Positions 1 to 7,028 of a DNA stretch of 11,551 nucleotides are shown here, piece by piece. The stretch is from assembly GCA_029256365.1 (NCBI GenBank), contig JAQSYB010000095.1:1-11551 (forward strand). The letters are read 5' to 3'. The DNA comes from Clostridia bacterium. Its GTDB lineage: Bacteria > Bacillota > Clostridia > Lutisporales > Lutisporaceae. Under the pieces are notes generated by a model that did no database searches, had not been told where the DNA came from, and worked only from the letters and a program-made list of their open reading frames with translations. Each line of letters starts with the position of its first letter. The first letter of the stretch is position 1. Both the position numbers and the translations under genes were made by a program.

Positions 1-824
1 GCAATCGACAATGTCAGTTTTTTCTCCTTTAAAAGCTTGTATACTACATGTTCTAGACTTTCATTGTCAAATCCATAGATATGGTCACCCAATAATGCTT
101 TTACTTGTGCTTCCAGCTCTTCCAGCAATCTATCTGCTTCCGATTCTTCATTACACTTGGCTGTCATTCGAAGATGGACTTCTCCGTCTTTTGCATAAGG
201 CGCAATCGTGGGATTGCTTTGTGTATCAAAAATCTTCTGCAGCATTTCCTGTATCGCTGATTCACCTATACCAACAATCCTTAAGGTTTTAGATTTTATC
301 AGATATTTTGATTTTTCTTTTAAATAAGGATAAACCGATTGTTCAAACATTGGTATCATTTCCTTCGGGGGACCAGGCAGCAGTATGATAGGCTTATCTT
401 CATGAACAACCAGTATTCCAGGTGCTGTGCCATTATGATTTTCCAGCACTGCTGCTCCTTCTGGAATAAACCCTTGCTTCTTATTGCATTCTGGCATTGG
501 CCTATTTCCGATTCTAAAATAACCTTCAATCTTGTCCAGACTTTCTTGATGTGGAACAAGCTTTAAACCTATGGCTTTTGCAGTACCTTCTTTTGTCATG
601 TCATCATCTGTCGGCCCCAAACCACCAGTCATGATTATCAGATCTGAGCGCTGAAGGGCAGCTTGTAAAACCTCTTGAAGCCTAAGCATATTGTCCCCAA
701 CTGTAGTATGATAAAAAACATCAATTCCAAGCTCTGAAAGCTTCTCTGATAAATATTGTGCATTGCTGTTTACGATATTGCCCAAAAGCAGTTCTGTTCC
801 AACTGCGACTATTTCACACCTCAT
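1..824 (-). CDS. cinA: CinA family protein (N-terminal two thirds, cut by window edge)
   Basis: CinA proteins join an N-terminal MoeA/MogA-like domain, linked to ADP-ribose pyrophosphatase activity, to a C-terminal nicotinamide-nucleotide amidase domain, and act in NAD by-product repair. Visible motifs: VGTELLLGNIVNSN near residues 7-20, MTGGLGPTDDDMT in the molybdopterin-binding-like core, NGTAPGI, and LLPGPPKEM. About 274 residues are present, against roughly 410-420 for the family. The last ones, KKLTLSIA, match the usual entry to the amidase domain, so the catalytic part of that domain lies left of the window. The ATG at 822-824 is preceded by a strong AAGGAGGG at good spacing. It is the last visible gene of the ftsK-rimO-pgsA-cinA run; recA commonly follows but is not visible. 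A hairpin separates it from pgsA, so it may need read-through or its own promoter. No convincing promoter was seen in the 113-bp gap. Confidence 0.95.
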   Translation of the reverse strand, partial: MRCEIVAVGTELLLGNIVNSNAQYLSEKLSELGIDVFYHTTVGDNMLRLQEVLQAALQRSDLIIMTGGLGPTDDDMTKEGTAKAIGLKLVPHQESLDKIEGYFRIGNRPMPECNKKQGFIPEGAAVLENHNGTAPGILVVHEDKPIILLPGPPKEMIPMFEQSVYPYLKEKSKYLIKSKTLRIVGIGESAIQEMLQKIFDTQSNPTIAPYAKDGEVHLRMTAKCNEESEADRLLEELEAQVKALLGDHIYGFDNESLEHVVYKLLKEKKLTLSI

Positions 825-885
825 ATTAACCCTCCTTATATCTTCCTATACAACAACGATGCTTTCTCTAGAGAATAAATATAAA

Positions 886-920
886 GCTATGTATCTAAGT
901 GCAAGCCTTAGATACATAGC
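886..920 (-). terminator. Hairpin between pgsA and cinA, likely intrinsic terminator or attenuator
   Basis: A perfect 14-bp inverted repeat (886-899 with 907-920) has a 7-nt loop. It begins 18 nt past the pgsA stop. On the minus strand it is followed by the T-rich stretch TTTATATTTATT. The stem is only moderately GC-rich and the T tract is broken by A residues, so termination may be partial and let some transcription into cinA. An RNA-processing or stability role is also possible. Confidence 0.6.
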
Positions 921-937
921 CGAGTTTCTGTGCAGCT

Positions 938-1495
938 CTATGCCTTTTGTTCTAGTTTTTTTGGCATAATAACCTTTATGTTCTTACCGAAATAATCAAT
1001 ACCTGACCAAACAGTTACAATCAACGTTAAATAAATACTGATTGTATCCATTGGTATATTGATTAAACCAAAGGGGAAATTTCCAAGCATCAAAATACAT
1101 ATTGTAACGATTTGCGTCACTGTCTTCAGCTTCCCAAAATTGCTTGCTGCAATAATAATGTCTTGCGCTGCCGCAAGGCTTCTTAAACCAGAAACTGCAA
1201 ATTCACGAGCCAATATCACAAATACAATCCAAGCTTCAATCCGCCCCATTTGAATGAAAATAACGAAGGCTGCAGTTACCATCAGCTTGTCTGCCAAAGG
1301 GTCCATAAACTTGCCAAAATCGGTTATAAGGTTATATTTTCTGGCCAAATGTCCATCCAAGTGATCCGTAAAAGATGCAATTAGGAATACAACTAAGGCT
1401 GCTTCCATGTGAAAGGGAAATTCTATCAGCATAAGACCCATAAAAAAAGGTATCATCGCTACTCTTAACAATGTAATTTTATTCGCTATATTCAT
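938..1495 (-). CDS. pgsA: CDP-diacylglycerol--glycerol-3-phosphate 3-phosphatidyltransferase
   Basis: This integral membrane enzyme makes phosphatidylglycerophosphate from CDP-diacylglycerol and glycerol 3-phosphate, the committed step toward phosphatidylglycerol and cardiolipin. The 185-residue length is normal for the family. The complete CDP-alcohol phosphotransferase signature is present: D44, D47-G48, A51-R52, G61, D65 and D69, in the DGxxAR-x8-GxxxDxxxD arrangement. Several hydrophobic membrane segments are visible, for example about residues 8-24, 31-43, 71-95 and 121-140. The ATG at 1493-1495 has an AGGAGAGG ribosome site inside the end of rimO. Its start overlaps the rimO 3' end by 17 bp, so the two are almost certainly cotranscribed and translationally coupled. 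The order rimO-pgsA-cinA is common in Clostridia. Confidence 0.96.
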   Translation of the reverse strand: MNIANKITLLRVAMIPFFMGLMLIEFPFHMEAALVVFLIASFTDHLDGHLARKYNLITDFGKFMDPLADKLMVTAAFVIFIQMGRIEAWIVFVILAREFAVSGLRSLAAAQDIIIAASNFGKLKTVTQIVTICILMLGNFPFGLINIPMDTISIYLTLIVTVWSGIDYFGKNIKVIMPKKLEQKA

Positions 1496-2816
1496 TAATT
1501 TCCTCTCCTATTAGATCATATTCAGCAGCTTCTTTAATCTTAACATATGTGAATTCGCCAGGATGGTGCTTTTCATTAGAAGAAAAGAATACATTTCCAT
1601 CAATCTCAGGGGCATCTTTATAGCTTCTCCCGAAGTACTTTTTACCTTCTTTTCCCTCAATCAATACCTGTATCATTTTCCCAACCATTTTTTGATTTTT
1701 ATCCATGGAAATATCACTTTGAAGCAACATAATTCGTTCTTGTCTCTTCAATTTTACTTCCTGGTCTACTTGATCCTCCATTTGATAAGCAGGAGTATCT
1801 TCTTCTCTTGAGTAAGTAAAAACACCCAATCTATCAAAGCGAGTATCTTTTACAAAGTCAACTAGTTCCTTGTAATCTTCTTCTGTCTCTCCAGGGAAGC
1901 CTACAATTAAGGTGGTTCTTAGTGTTATATTTGGTATTCTTCTTCTTAAATTCTTGATTAAATTCTTAATATCTTCTTTCGTGGTTCTTCTACCCATTTT
2001 CTTTAATATATTGTCGCTTGCGTGCTGTATGGGTATATCCAGGTATTTGCATATTTTATCGTTTTCAGCCATTACGTTGATTAATTCTTCATCAAACTCA
2101 TCAGGATATGAATACAATAATCTGATCCATTCTATACCCTCAATTTTGCTCAGTTCGTCCAAAAGCTCTGCTATTCTATACTTGCCATATAAGTCCATAC
2201 CATATCTGGTTGTATCCTGTGCAATTACATTAAGCTCTTTTATTCCTTGTGAAGCCAGCTCCTTTGCTTCTTTGAGAATGTCCTCAAATTTTCTGCTTCT
2301 ATACTTGCCTCTTAGCTTTGGAATGATGCAATAGGTGCATCTGTTGTCACAGCCTTCTGCTATTTTAAGGTATGTTGAACCTGTGGTTGCAGATAGTACC
2401 CTAGGCAGCTCATGAATATCAACGGTTTCTTGATTTCCAAATTTTACAACCTTGGTTCCAGTCATAACACTTTCAATCACTTCTAAAATATTCTTGTAGT
2501 CACCGGTACCGATTACGGCATCCAACTCAGGTATTTCATTCATCAAGTCATCATTGTATCGTTCTGCTAGACAACCAGATGCAATCAGCACCTTGCAATT
2601 GCCCTTTTCTTTCATCTGTCCCAATTCAATAATGCTGTCAATGGATTCCTGCTTTGCACTTTCTATAAAACCGCAGGTATTGACAATGATTACATCTGCG
2701 CTGCTTGAGTTGCGAGTCAGCTTATATTTGTTGTTGGATAATATATTCAGCATTACCTCTGAATCAACTAGGTTCTTAGAACATCCCAAAGAAACTAGTG
2801 CTACTTTATAATTCAA
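1479..2816 (-). CDS. rimO: Ribosomal protein S12 methylthiotransferase RimO
   Basis: This radical-SAM enzyme adds a methylthio group to the conserved aspartate of ribosomal protein S12. The 445 residues match the family. The N-terminal UPF0004 domain has C12 (in SLGCSKNLVDSE), C48 (NTCGF) and C82 (SGCLAER) for the auxiliary Fe-S cluster. The radical-SAM CxxxCxxC is C156, C160 and C163, followed by IIPKLRGKYRSR. A C-terminal TRAM-like domain fills about the last 65 residues. SLGCSKN and the TRAM spacing favour RimO over the tRNA enzyme MiaB. The start is TTG (2814-2816), with AGGAGGG upstream, and no better start keeps the conserved N-terminus. It is preceded by its own promoter and a leader of about 150 nt, so it can be made independently of ftsK. 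Confidence 0.96.
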   Translation of the reverse strand: MNYKVALVSLGCSKNLVDSEVMLNILSNNKYKLTRNSSSADVIIVNTCGFIESAKQESIDSIIELGQMKEKGNCKVLIASGCLAERYNDDLMNEIPELDAVIGTGDYKNILEVIESVMTGTKVVKFGNQETVDIHELPRVLSATTGSTYLKIAEGCDNRCTYCIIPKLRGKYRSRKFEDILKEAKELASQGIKELNVIAQDTTRYGMDLYGKYRIAELLDELSKIEGIEWIRLLYSYPDEFDEELINVMAENDKICKYLDIPIQHASDNILKKMGRRTTKEDIKNLIKNLRRRIPNITLRTTLIVGFPGETEEDYKELVDFVKDTRFDRLGVFTYSREEDTPAYQMEDQVDQEVKLKRQERIMLLQSDISMDKNQKMVGKMIQVLIEGKEGKKYFGRSYKDAPEIDGNVFFSSNEKHHPGEFTYVKIKEAAEYDLIGEEINEYSE

Positions 2817-3138
2817 AAAATTCTCTCCCTCCTAATTAGAAAAACAAACCATAAGATGTTTCTTGGGATCATACCAGCTTTTATAAGACCAAAATCTGTC
2901 CCTCATAAACAAATTACTCAATTCATATTATTTGATAATCAGTACAATATATTATATACACTATTGCAAGTAAAGTATATTATATAGAATAATACATGTC
3001 AAAATAATAATCAGTATTACCCAGGCAATAAAATAGCCCATTTTAGACCATTATTCCACTTTACAGCATTATATCGCGCATTATCTCCCTAATCTGTCTA
3101 ATTACTCTATATTACGACAATTCATCTCTTAATACGAG
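2817..3138. other. Intergenic region between ftsK and rimO: rimO promoter and leader
   Basis: This 322-bp AT-rich gap holds no credible gene. It contains the rimO promoter (2974-3002) and about 150 nt of leader. A 10-bp direct repeat (ATAATCAGTA on the plus strand, 2935-2944 and 3007-3016) sits either side of the promoter and could be chance in such AT-rich DNA. No clear intrinsic terminator was found after ftsK, so read-through from ftsK to rimO is possible. No known riboswitch architecture was recognised in the leader. Confidence 0.6.
2974..3002 (-). promoter_or_regulatory. Vegetative (sigma-A type) promoter for rimO-pgsA
   Basis: On the minus strand a perfect -35 TTGACA (2997-3002) is followed after exactly 17 bp by TATACT (2974-2979), five of six matches to the consensus -10. 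Transcription would begin near 2967, giving a leader of about 150 nt before the TTG start of rimO. This is the best promoter match found in the window. Confidence 0.75.
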
Positions 3139-5406
3139 CTAAATATCCACCATTTCACCCAGCTCCGCCTTTGTCATAAGTACCTTACGGGGCTTGCTTC
3201 CTTCATGGCCTCCAATAATTCCTCTTTCCTCCATTTGGTCAACCAGCCTTGCTGCTCTACTGTAACCCACCCTTAGGCGTCTCTGCAGCATCATGATTGA
3301 CGCTTGACCGCTTTCAACCACCATTTCTATAGCTGTTGGCAGCAACTCATCTGCTCCACTCTCATAATCTCCGACTTCGTCCTCATCATCCTGCTGTTCT
3401 AAATTCTTCATAATCTCGTCGTTATAGGAAGGTGGTACTTGAGCCTTGATATAATTTACAAGCTTGTCAATTTCCTTCTCTTCGACAAATGCACCTTGTA
3501 CACGCAATGGCTTTGACTCTCCTACAGGATAGTACAGCATGTCACCCTTGCCAAGAAGCTTTTCCGCTCCTCCCATATCAAGAATTGTTCTAGAATCCAC
3601 CTGAGAGGATACAGCAAAGGATATCCTAGATGGTATATTTGCTTTTATGAGTCCAGTTATAACATCGACTGAAGGTCTTTGTGTCGCTACAACTAGATGT
3701 ATGCCTGCAGCACGTGCCATCTGTGCCAATCTGCATATGGAGTCTTCTACGTCCCCGGGCGATACCATCATTAAATCTGCAAGCTCATCTATTATTACTA
3801 CTATTTGAGGCAGTTTCTCTATTCCTTCCTTCGTCGAAGCATTATAGCCAGTTAGATCCCTAACACTGGTTGCTGCAAATTTCTTATAGCGTTCGGTCAT
3901 TTCTAAAACAGCCCAGTTCAGAGCTCCAGCTGCTTTTTTGGGGTCTGTAACAACCGGTATAAGCAAATGAGGAATATTCTTATAAATACTAAGCTCTACC
4001 ACCTTTGGGTCGATCATCAGCAGCTTTACTTCCTCAGGAGTTGTTTTATAAAGGATACTTGCAATTAAGGTATTGATACATACACTTTTTCCGGATCCGG
4101 TTGCTCCTGCAATCAGCAGGTGAGGCATCTTTGCCAAGTCTGCAACAATATTTGCTCCAGCTACGTCCTTTCCTATAGCAAAGGACAGTTTGGATTTATT
4201 GCTTTTAAACTCGTTTGATTCCAGCACTTCTCTCAAAGTAACCATGGTGATGTCTTTGTTTGGCACCTCAATGGCTAAGCTGAGAGAGATATCATCTGAT
4301 AGACTTACTATCTTACTTACCTTTACTCCAGGGCTAAGTGATAATTCATATCTGGTAATTGTTGGCCCTACAGAAACCTGTGAAACCTTTGCACTGACAC
4401 CGAAGTTGCCTAAGGTTTCCTCCAACACCTTTACATTGTTCATCACTTCTTTCTTTGTGTTAACTGATTTATTATCAGCATTCATATTCAACAGACTTGT
4501 AGGGGGCAGCTCGTAACCCGTAAAATGTGTTATAACAGGCACAATTGTTGGTATGTCCTCTTTGTCTGCTTTCTTTTCTTGCTTGTCTTTTGTTTTGTTT
4601 CTCGCTTGCTCTAGTTCTGTCACGTTAATGGGCTTCTGTTTTTCTTGTGCATCATTGGCATTCACTTTAAAATTCGTATCAAAATTCTTTGAGAAATCAA
4701 GAATTCGTATCTTTTTGTCCATTTCATTAATCTTTTCCTGTTCTCCTTTCATCAGTTCATTGCTGATAAAGGAGTCTTCTGCTAGGTTGCCCTTTTCCTG
4801 CTTTTGTCTCTTAGGCTTATTCTGCTTAAAGCTATCTACTATAACAGCATAAAGCTGAAAGAAAGAGGTTTTAATAAAATCCAGTACCACTCTAAAAGAG
4901 GTTTCAGTAAATATCAATACTGAAATAACAAACAGTCCAGTGGTAATTACAATGCTTCCTACCTTGTCAAAAAGCAGTATAAATGCATAACCAATTGCTG
5001 CGCCAATCGCGCCTCCACCGACGGGGCTTGCACCTTGGCCTTTGTTATAAGAATATGTAATATGATCCAACCATGTTGGTTCAATGCTTTCAAAGGTGAT
5101 TTTCTCATAAGTTGCCAAATACAATCCGATCAGCATTGCTACGATAAACAATACAAAGGAGTAATATCTGTGGTTCATCTTTAAATCACTCTTCATATAT
5201 ATAAATGCAATGCCCAAAATCAGTGTCATAATGGGGAAAACATAGGCTCCTAAACCTAATGTTCCCAATAAAACTGATTTAATTCCAACTCCAATAAAGC
5301 CTGACTTTGCATTAAATAGACTAATGTAAAAAAAGATGCTTAGTATAATTAGTAAAATTCCAAATAGATCATATTGTATTTCATATTGCTTTTTCTTCCT
5401 TGCCAT
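3139..5406 (-). CDS. ftsK: FtsK/SpoIIIE family DNA translocase
   Basis: This septum-located ATP-driven DNA pump clears chromosomes from the closing septum. In spore formers the SpoIIIE member moves the chromosome into the forespore. The 755 residues are close to B. subtilis SpoIIIE. The N-terminus has about four to five membrane segments (roughly residues 13-31, 45-71, 80-99 and 128-167), then a charged linker (about 190-290) rich in K, Q and E. The motor has Walker A GATGSGKS at 434-441 and Walker B VVIIDE with D540-E541. The last 70 residues form the winged-helix gamma domain (LLPTAIEMVVESGQAS... RVGYSRAARLVDQME) that reads polar DNA motifs. The ATG at 5404-5406 has GGAGGT at good spacing and a promoter 63-90 bp upstream. 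Only one such gene is visible, so whether it serves division, sporulation or both cannot be told. Confidence 0.96.
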   Translation of the reverse strand: MARKKKQYEIQYDLFGILLIILSIFFYISLFNAKSGFIGVGIKSVLLGTLGLGAYVFPIMTLILGIAFIYMKSDLKMNHRYYSFVLFIVAMLIGLYLATYEKITFESIEPTWLDHITYSYNKGQGASPVGGGAIGAAIGYAFILLFDKVGSIVITTGLFVISVLIFTETSFRVVLDFIKTSFFQLYAVIVDSFKQNKPKRQKQEKGNLAEDSFISNELMKGEQEKINEMDKKIRILDFSKNFDTNFKVNANDAQEKQKPINVTELEQARNKTKDKQEKKADKEDIPTIVPVITHFTGYELPPTSLLNMNADNKSVNTKKEVMNNVKVLEETLGNFGVSAKVSQVSVGPTITRYELSLSPGVKVSKIVSLSDDISLSLAIEVPNKDITMVTLREVLESNEFKSNKSKLSFAIGKDVAGANIVADLAKMPHLLIAGATGSGKSVCINTLIASILYKTTPEEVKLLMIDPKVVELSIYKNIPHLLIPVVTDPKKAAGALNWAVLEMTERYKKFAATSVRDLTGYNASTKEGIEKLPQIVVIIDELADLMMVSPGDVEDSICRLAQMARAAGIHLVVATQRPSVDVITGLIKANIPSRISFAVSSQVDSRTILDMGGAEKLLGKGDMLYYPVGESKPLRVQGAFVEEKEIDKLVNYIKAQVPPSYNDEIMKNLEQQDDEDEVGDYESGADELLPTAIEMVVESGQASIMMLQRRLRVGYSRAARLVDQMEERGIIGGHEGSKPRKVLMTKAELGEMVDI

Positions 5407-5468
5407 AGCCTACCTCCACTATTTCTGAAACTATTCCGACGCCTTACAGACCACAATTTTCTATAATA

Positions 5469-5496
5469 ATTATACCTTATTAAGCAATTATTGCAA
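5469..5496 (-). promoter_or_regulatory. Promoter for ftsK
   Basis: A perfect -10 TATAAT (5469-5474, minus strand) lies 16 bp downstream of TTGCAA (5491-5496), which matches the -35 consensus at four of six positions. It sits between the terminator of the preceding gene and the ftsK ribosome site, which is where an ftsK promoter is expected. Confidence 0.65.
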
Positions 5497-5501
5497 AGAA
5501 A

Positions 5502-5538
5502 AAGCTGACAAGCCCCTATCCGATGAGCTTTTCAGCTT
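5502..5538 (-). terminator. Intrinsic terminator after the 132-residue unknown gene
   Basis: The outer stem AAGCTGA/TCAGCTT (5502-5508 with 5532-5538) continues into an inner stem (5510-5515 with 5525-5530, one G-U pair). On the minus strand it is followed by TTTCTTT. It begins about 9 nt after the stop codon of the upstream gene and just ahead of the ftsK promoter. Confidence 0.75.
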
Positions 5539-5546
5539 CTTTTTAT

Positions 5547-5945
5547 TTACTTTCCCCAAAGCTTCCACCAGCTTTTGCCAGCATCGCCTTTTTGATTGTT
5601 ACTTTTCTTCATTCTTTGATCTATAAACATTCCTGTGTCTGTGTCCAGGGCTCTCCAATTTGTTTTTTCACAAAGCTTTTGTACAATTTCAACTGACTCA
5701 GGATTTTCCAAATGCATCATAAAGCTTTGTACCGGGGTGTGCTTTGCGATCTCAATTCTAATGAGCCCTTTATCTGTCGCTGCAGATATTTCAGTTGGAT
5801 CAGCGAAATCTCCCTTGGGAAATGCTTGCTTCAAAGCTGTAATAACTTCTCCAAAGGCCCCTAGAAAATATGGATTTTCATCACCTATTTGCTCAATGCC
5901 CGTCGCATTGTCCGGGGCATCCATTACAATAATTGTTTTGCTCAT
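5547..5945 (-). CDS. Uncharacterised 132-residue cytoplasmic protein
   Basis: I do not recognise this family. The protein starts MSKTIIVMDAPDN, has a mixed alpha/beta-looking body (GAFGEVITALKQAFP; KGLIRIEIAKHTPVQSFMMHLENPE) and ends in a lysine- and tryptophan-rich tail, GKSWWKLWGK, which could be amphipathic and touch the membrane. No signal peptide or membrane span is seen. A GTG at 5952-5954 is in frame, but it lies inside the ribosome-binding sequence AAAGGTGAT, so the ATG at 5943-5945 is the better start. A perfect TATAAT at 5973-5978 may be its -10, but no good -35 is present. It lies between tepA and ftsK, where B. subtilis carries ylzJ. It does not look like YlzJ. Its own terminator suggests a one-gene unit. 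Confidence 0.8.
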   Translation of the reverse strand: MSKTIIVMDAPDNATGIEQIGDENPYFLGAFGEVITALKQAFPKGDFADPTEISAATDKGLIRIEIAKHTPVQSFMMHLENPESVEIVQKLCEKTNWRALDTDTGMFIDQRMKKSNNQKGDAGKSWWKLWGK

Positions 5946-6008
5946 TCTTATCACCTTTTTTTGTTTTATTCTATTATATCTGCTTTTCCCGTTTTTTTCT
6001 ATATAGAG

Positions 6009-6049
6009 AAAGCCATGGCGAGTTCTATTTTGATCTCAGCCATGGCTTT
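6009..6049 (-). terminator. Hairpin after tepA, probable terminator
   Basis: A perfect 11-bp inverted repeat (6009-6019 with 6039-6049) contains GCCATGGC in each arm and a further GAG/CTC inner pairing. It lies about 36 nt past the tepA stop. On the minus strand it is followed by TTTCTCTATATAG, a weak T tract, so it is a probable rather than certain terminator. Confidence 0.55.
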
Positions 6050-6085
6050 AAAAGGATTTTACATGCAGTCTTATTCTATACATTT

Positions 6086-6823
6086 TTATGAAAAATTATT
6101 CTTATTTTCCTTTTCACTTTGAATTAATTCTTGAAGCTTATTCATGGCTTCTTTTAAACCACCTATTTCATTGATCAAACCAGCCTTTACTGCCTCTTGA
6201 CCAACTATTACTGTTCCTACATCATTTGCAAGCTCGCTGGTAGTGAACATATACTTGCGAAGAACCTTGTCTTCAATGTTGCTATGAGCCACAATAAAAT
6301 CAATGATTCTTTCCTGCATTTTATTGAAATACTCATAGGTCTGCGGCACACCAATAATCAAGCCATTCATTCTAATAGGATGAATCGTCATGGTTGCTGA
6401 GGGTGCAGCATATGAATATCTGGTGCACACTGCCAAAGGCACTCCAATGCTATGTCCTCCACCTAAAACCAATGCTACCGATGGTTTCTTCATACTTGCT
6501 ACCAGCTCTGAAATTGCTAAGCCAGCTTCCACATCGCCACCTACGGTATTCAATATAAGCAGCAAGCCTTCGATTTCAGGATTTTCTTCAACCGCTAGTA
6601 TTTGCGGTATAATATGCTCATATTTTGTGGATTTATTTTGTGGAGGAAGCAATATATGTCCTTCTATTTGCCCTATAATAGGGATACAATGAATGTTGCT
6701 TTTTGTCTGAGGTACCTTTTCTACTCCCAATTCCTTAATCGCTTCTGTAGGCTTATCTACTCCAGCCTGCTGCGGACTTTCCTCCGGATGCTCCATTTTA
6801 AAATAGTTTTTATTTATATCCAA
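6086..6823 (-). CDS. tepA: ClpP-like serine protease, translocation-enhancing protein TepA family
   Basis: TepA (YmfB) is a ClpP/crotonase-fold serine peptidase linked in Bacillus to secretion and often encoded beside spoIIIE, as here. The 245-residue protein shows the oxyanion-region glycines (NTVGGDVEAG, about 92-101), the nucleophile S125 in GGGHSIGVPLA, and H148 in TIHPIRM. A likely catalytic aspartate lies in ELANDVGTVIVG. The first 40 residues are a polar, probably disordered leader. The best start is TTG (6821-6823), with AGGAG about 9 nt upstream; the next Met (residue 10) has no ribosome site. Tandem terminators separate it from aspartokinase, so it should have its own promoter, but the AT-rich gap gave no convincing match. 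Confidence 0.9.
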   Translation of the reverse strand: MDINKNYFKMEHPEESPQQAGVDKPTEAIKELGVEKVPQTKSNIHCIPIIGQIEGHILLPPQNKSTKYEHIIPQILAVEENPEIEGLLLILNTVGGDVEAGLAISELVASMKKPSVALVLGGGHSIGVPLAVCTRYSYAAPSATMTIHPIRMNGLIIGVPQTYEYFNKMQERIIDFIVAHSNIEDKVLRKYMFTTSELANDVGTVIVGQEAVKAGLINEIGGLKEAMNKLQELIQSEKENKNNFS

Positions 6824-6889
6824 GGTATCACGCTCCTAAGTAGCAATATTTCAATTCGAATATATTATTTGAATAATAAGCAAAATTAT

Positions 6890-6923
6890 TAATAAAAAAA
6901 TAAAGCGCGTATTTCTACGCGCT
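6890..6923 (-). terminator. Strong intrinsic terminator (second of a tandem pair after aspartokinase)
   Basis: A perfect 8-bp GC-rich stem, AGCGCGTA/TACGCGCT (6904-6911 with 6916-6923), has a 4-nt loop (GAAA on the minus strand). It is followed on the minus strand by TTATTTTTTTATT (to about 6890). This is a textbook intrinsic terminator. Confidence 0.9.
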
Positions 6924-6948
6924 GCCAGATTGATGATAAACTTGCAAA

Positions 6949-7009
6949 AAAAATAAAAGTGTTGTATACACTGCAAAAATATACAGCTTAATACAAAACT
7001 TTTATTTTT
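6949..7009 (-). terminator. Long hairpin directly after aspartokinase (first of a tandem pair)
   Basis: A 12-bp perfect outer pairing (6949-6960 with 6998-7009), one mismatch, then a further 6-bp pairing (6962-6967 with 6991-6996) form a long AT-rich stem. It starts about 20 nt past the aspartokinase stop. On the minus strand the 3' arm ends in TTTTATTTTTTTT, so it can act as a terminator. The A- and T-rich ends would also let it work in the opposite direction. Confidence 0.7.
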
Positions 7010-7028
7010 AGCGTGCTCTTATAATCTC

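Noticed and set aside
11..566. Plus-strand open frames at the left end
   Set aside because: They lie antisense to the clear cinA coding sequence, have no ribosome sites and resemble no protein family.
864..875. 12-bp palindrome TTCTCTAGAGAA upstream of cinA
   Set aside because: It is short and has no supporting promoter elements. It could be an operator, but nothing else points to that.
1912..2334. A 140-codon plus-strand open frame
   Set aside because: It lies entirely antisense to the radical-SAM core of rimO; its composition is that of a reversed coding strand.
2935..3016. 10-bp direct repeat flanking the rimO promoter
   Set aside because: It is too short and AT-rich to separate from chance.
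5946..5954. GTG at 5952-5954 as the start of the 132-residue unknown protein
   Set aside because: The GTG is part of the ribosome-binding sequence that serves the ATG at 5943-5945.
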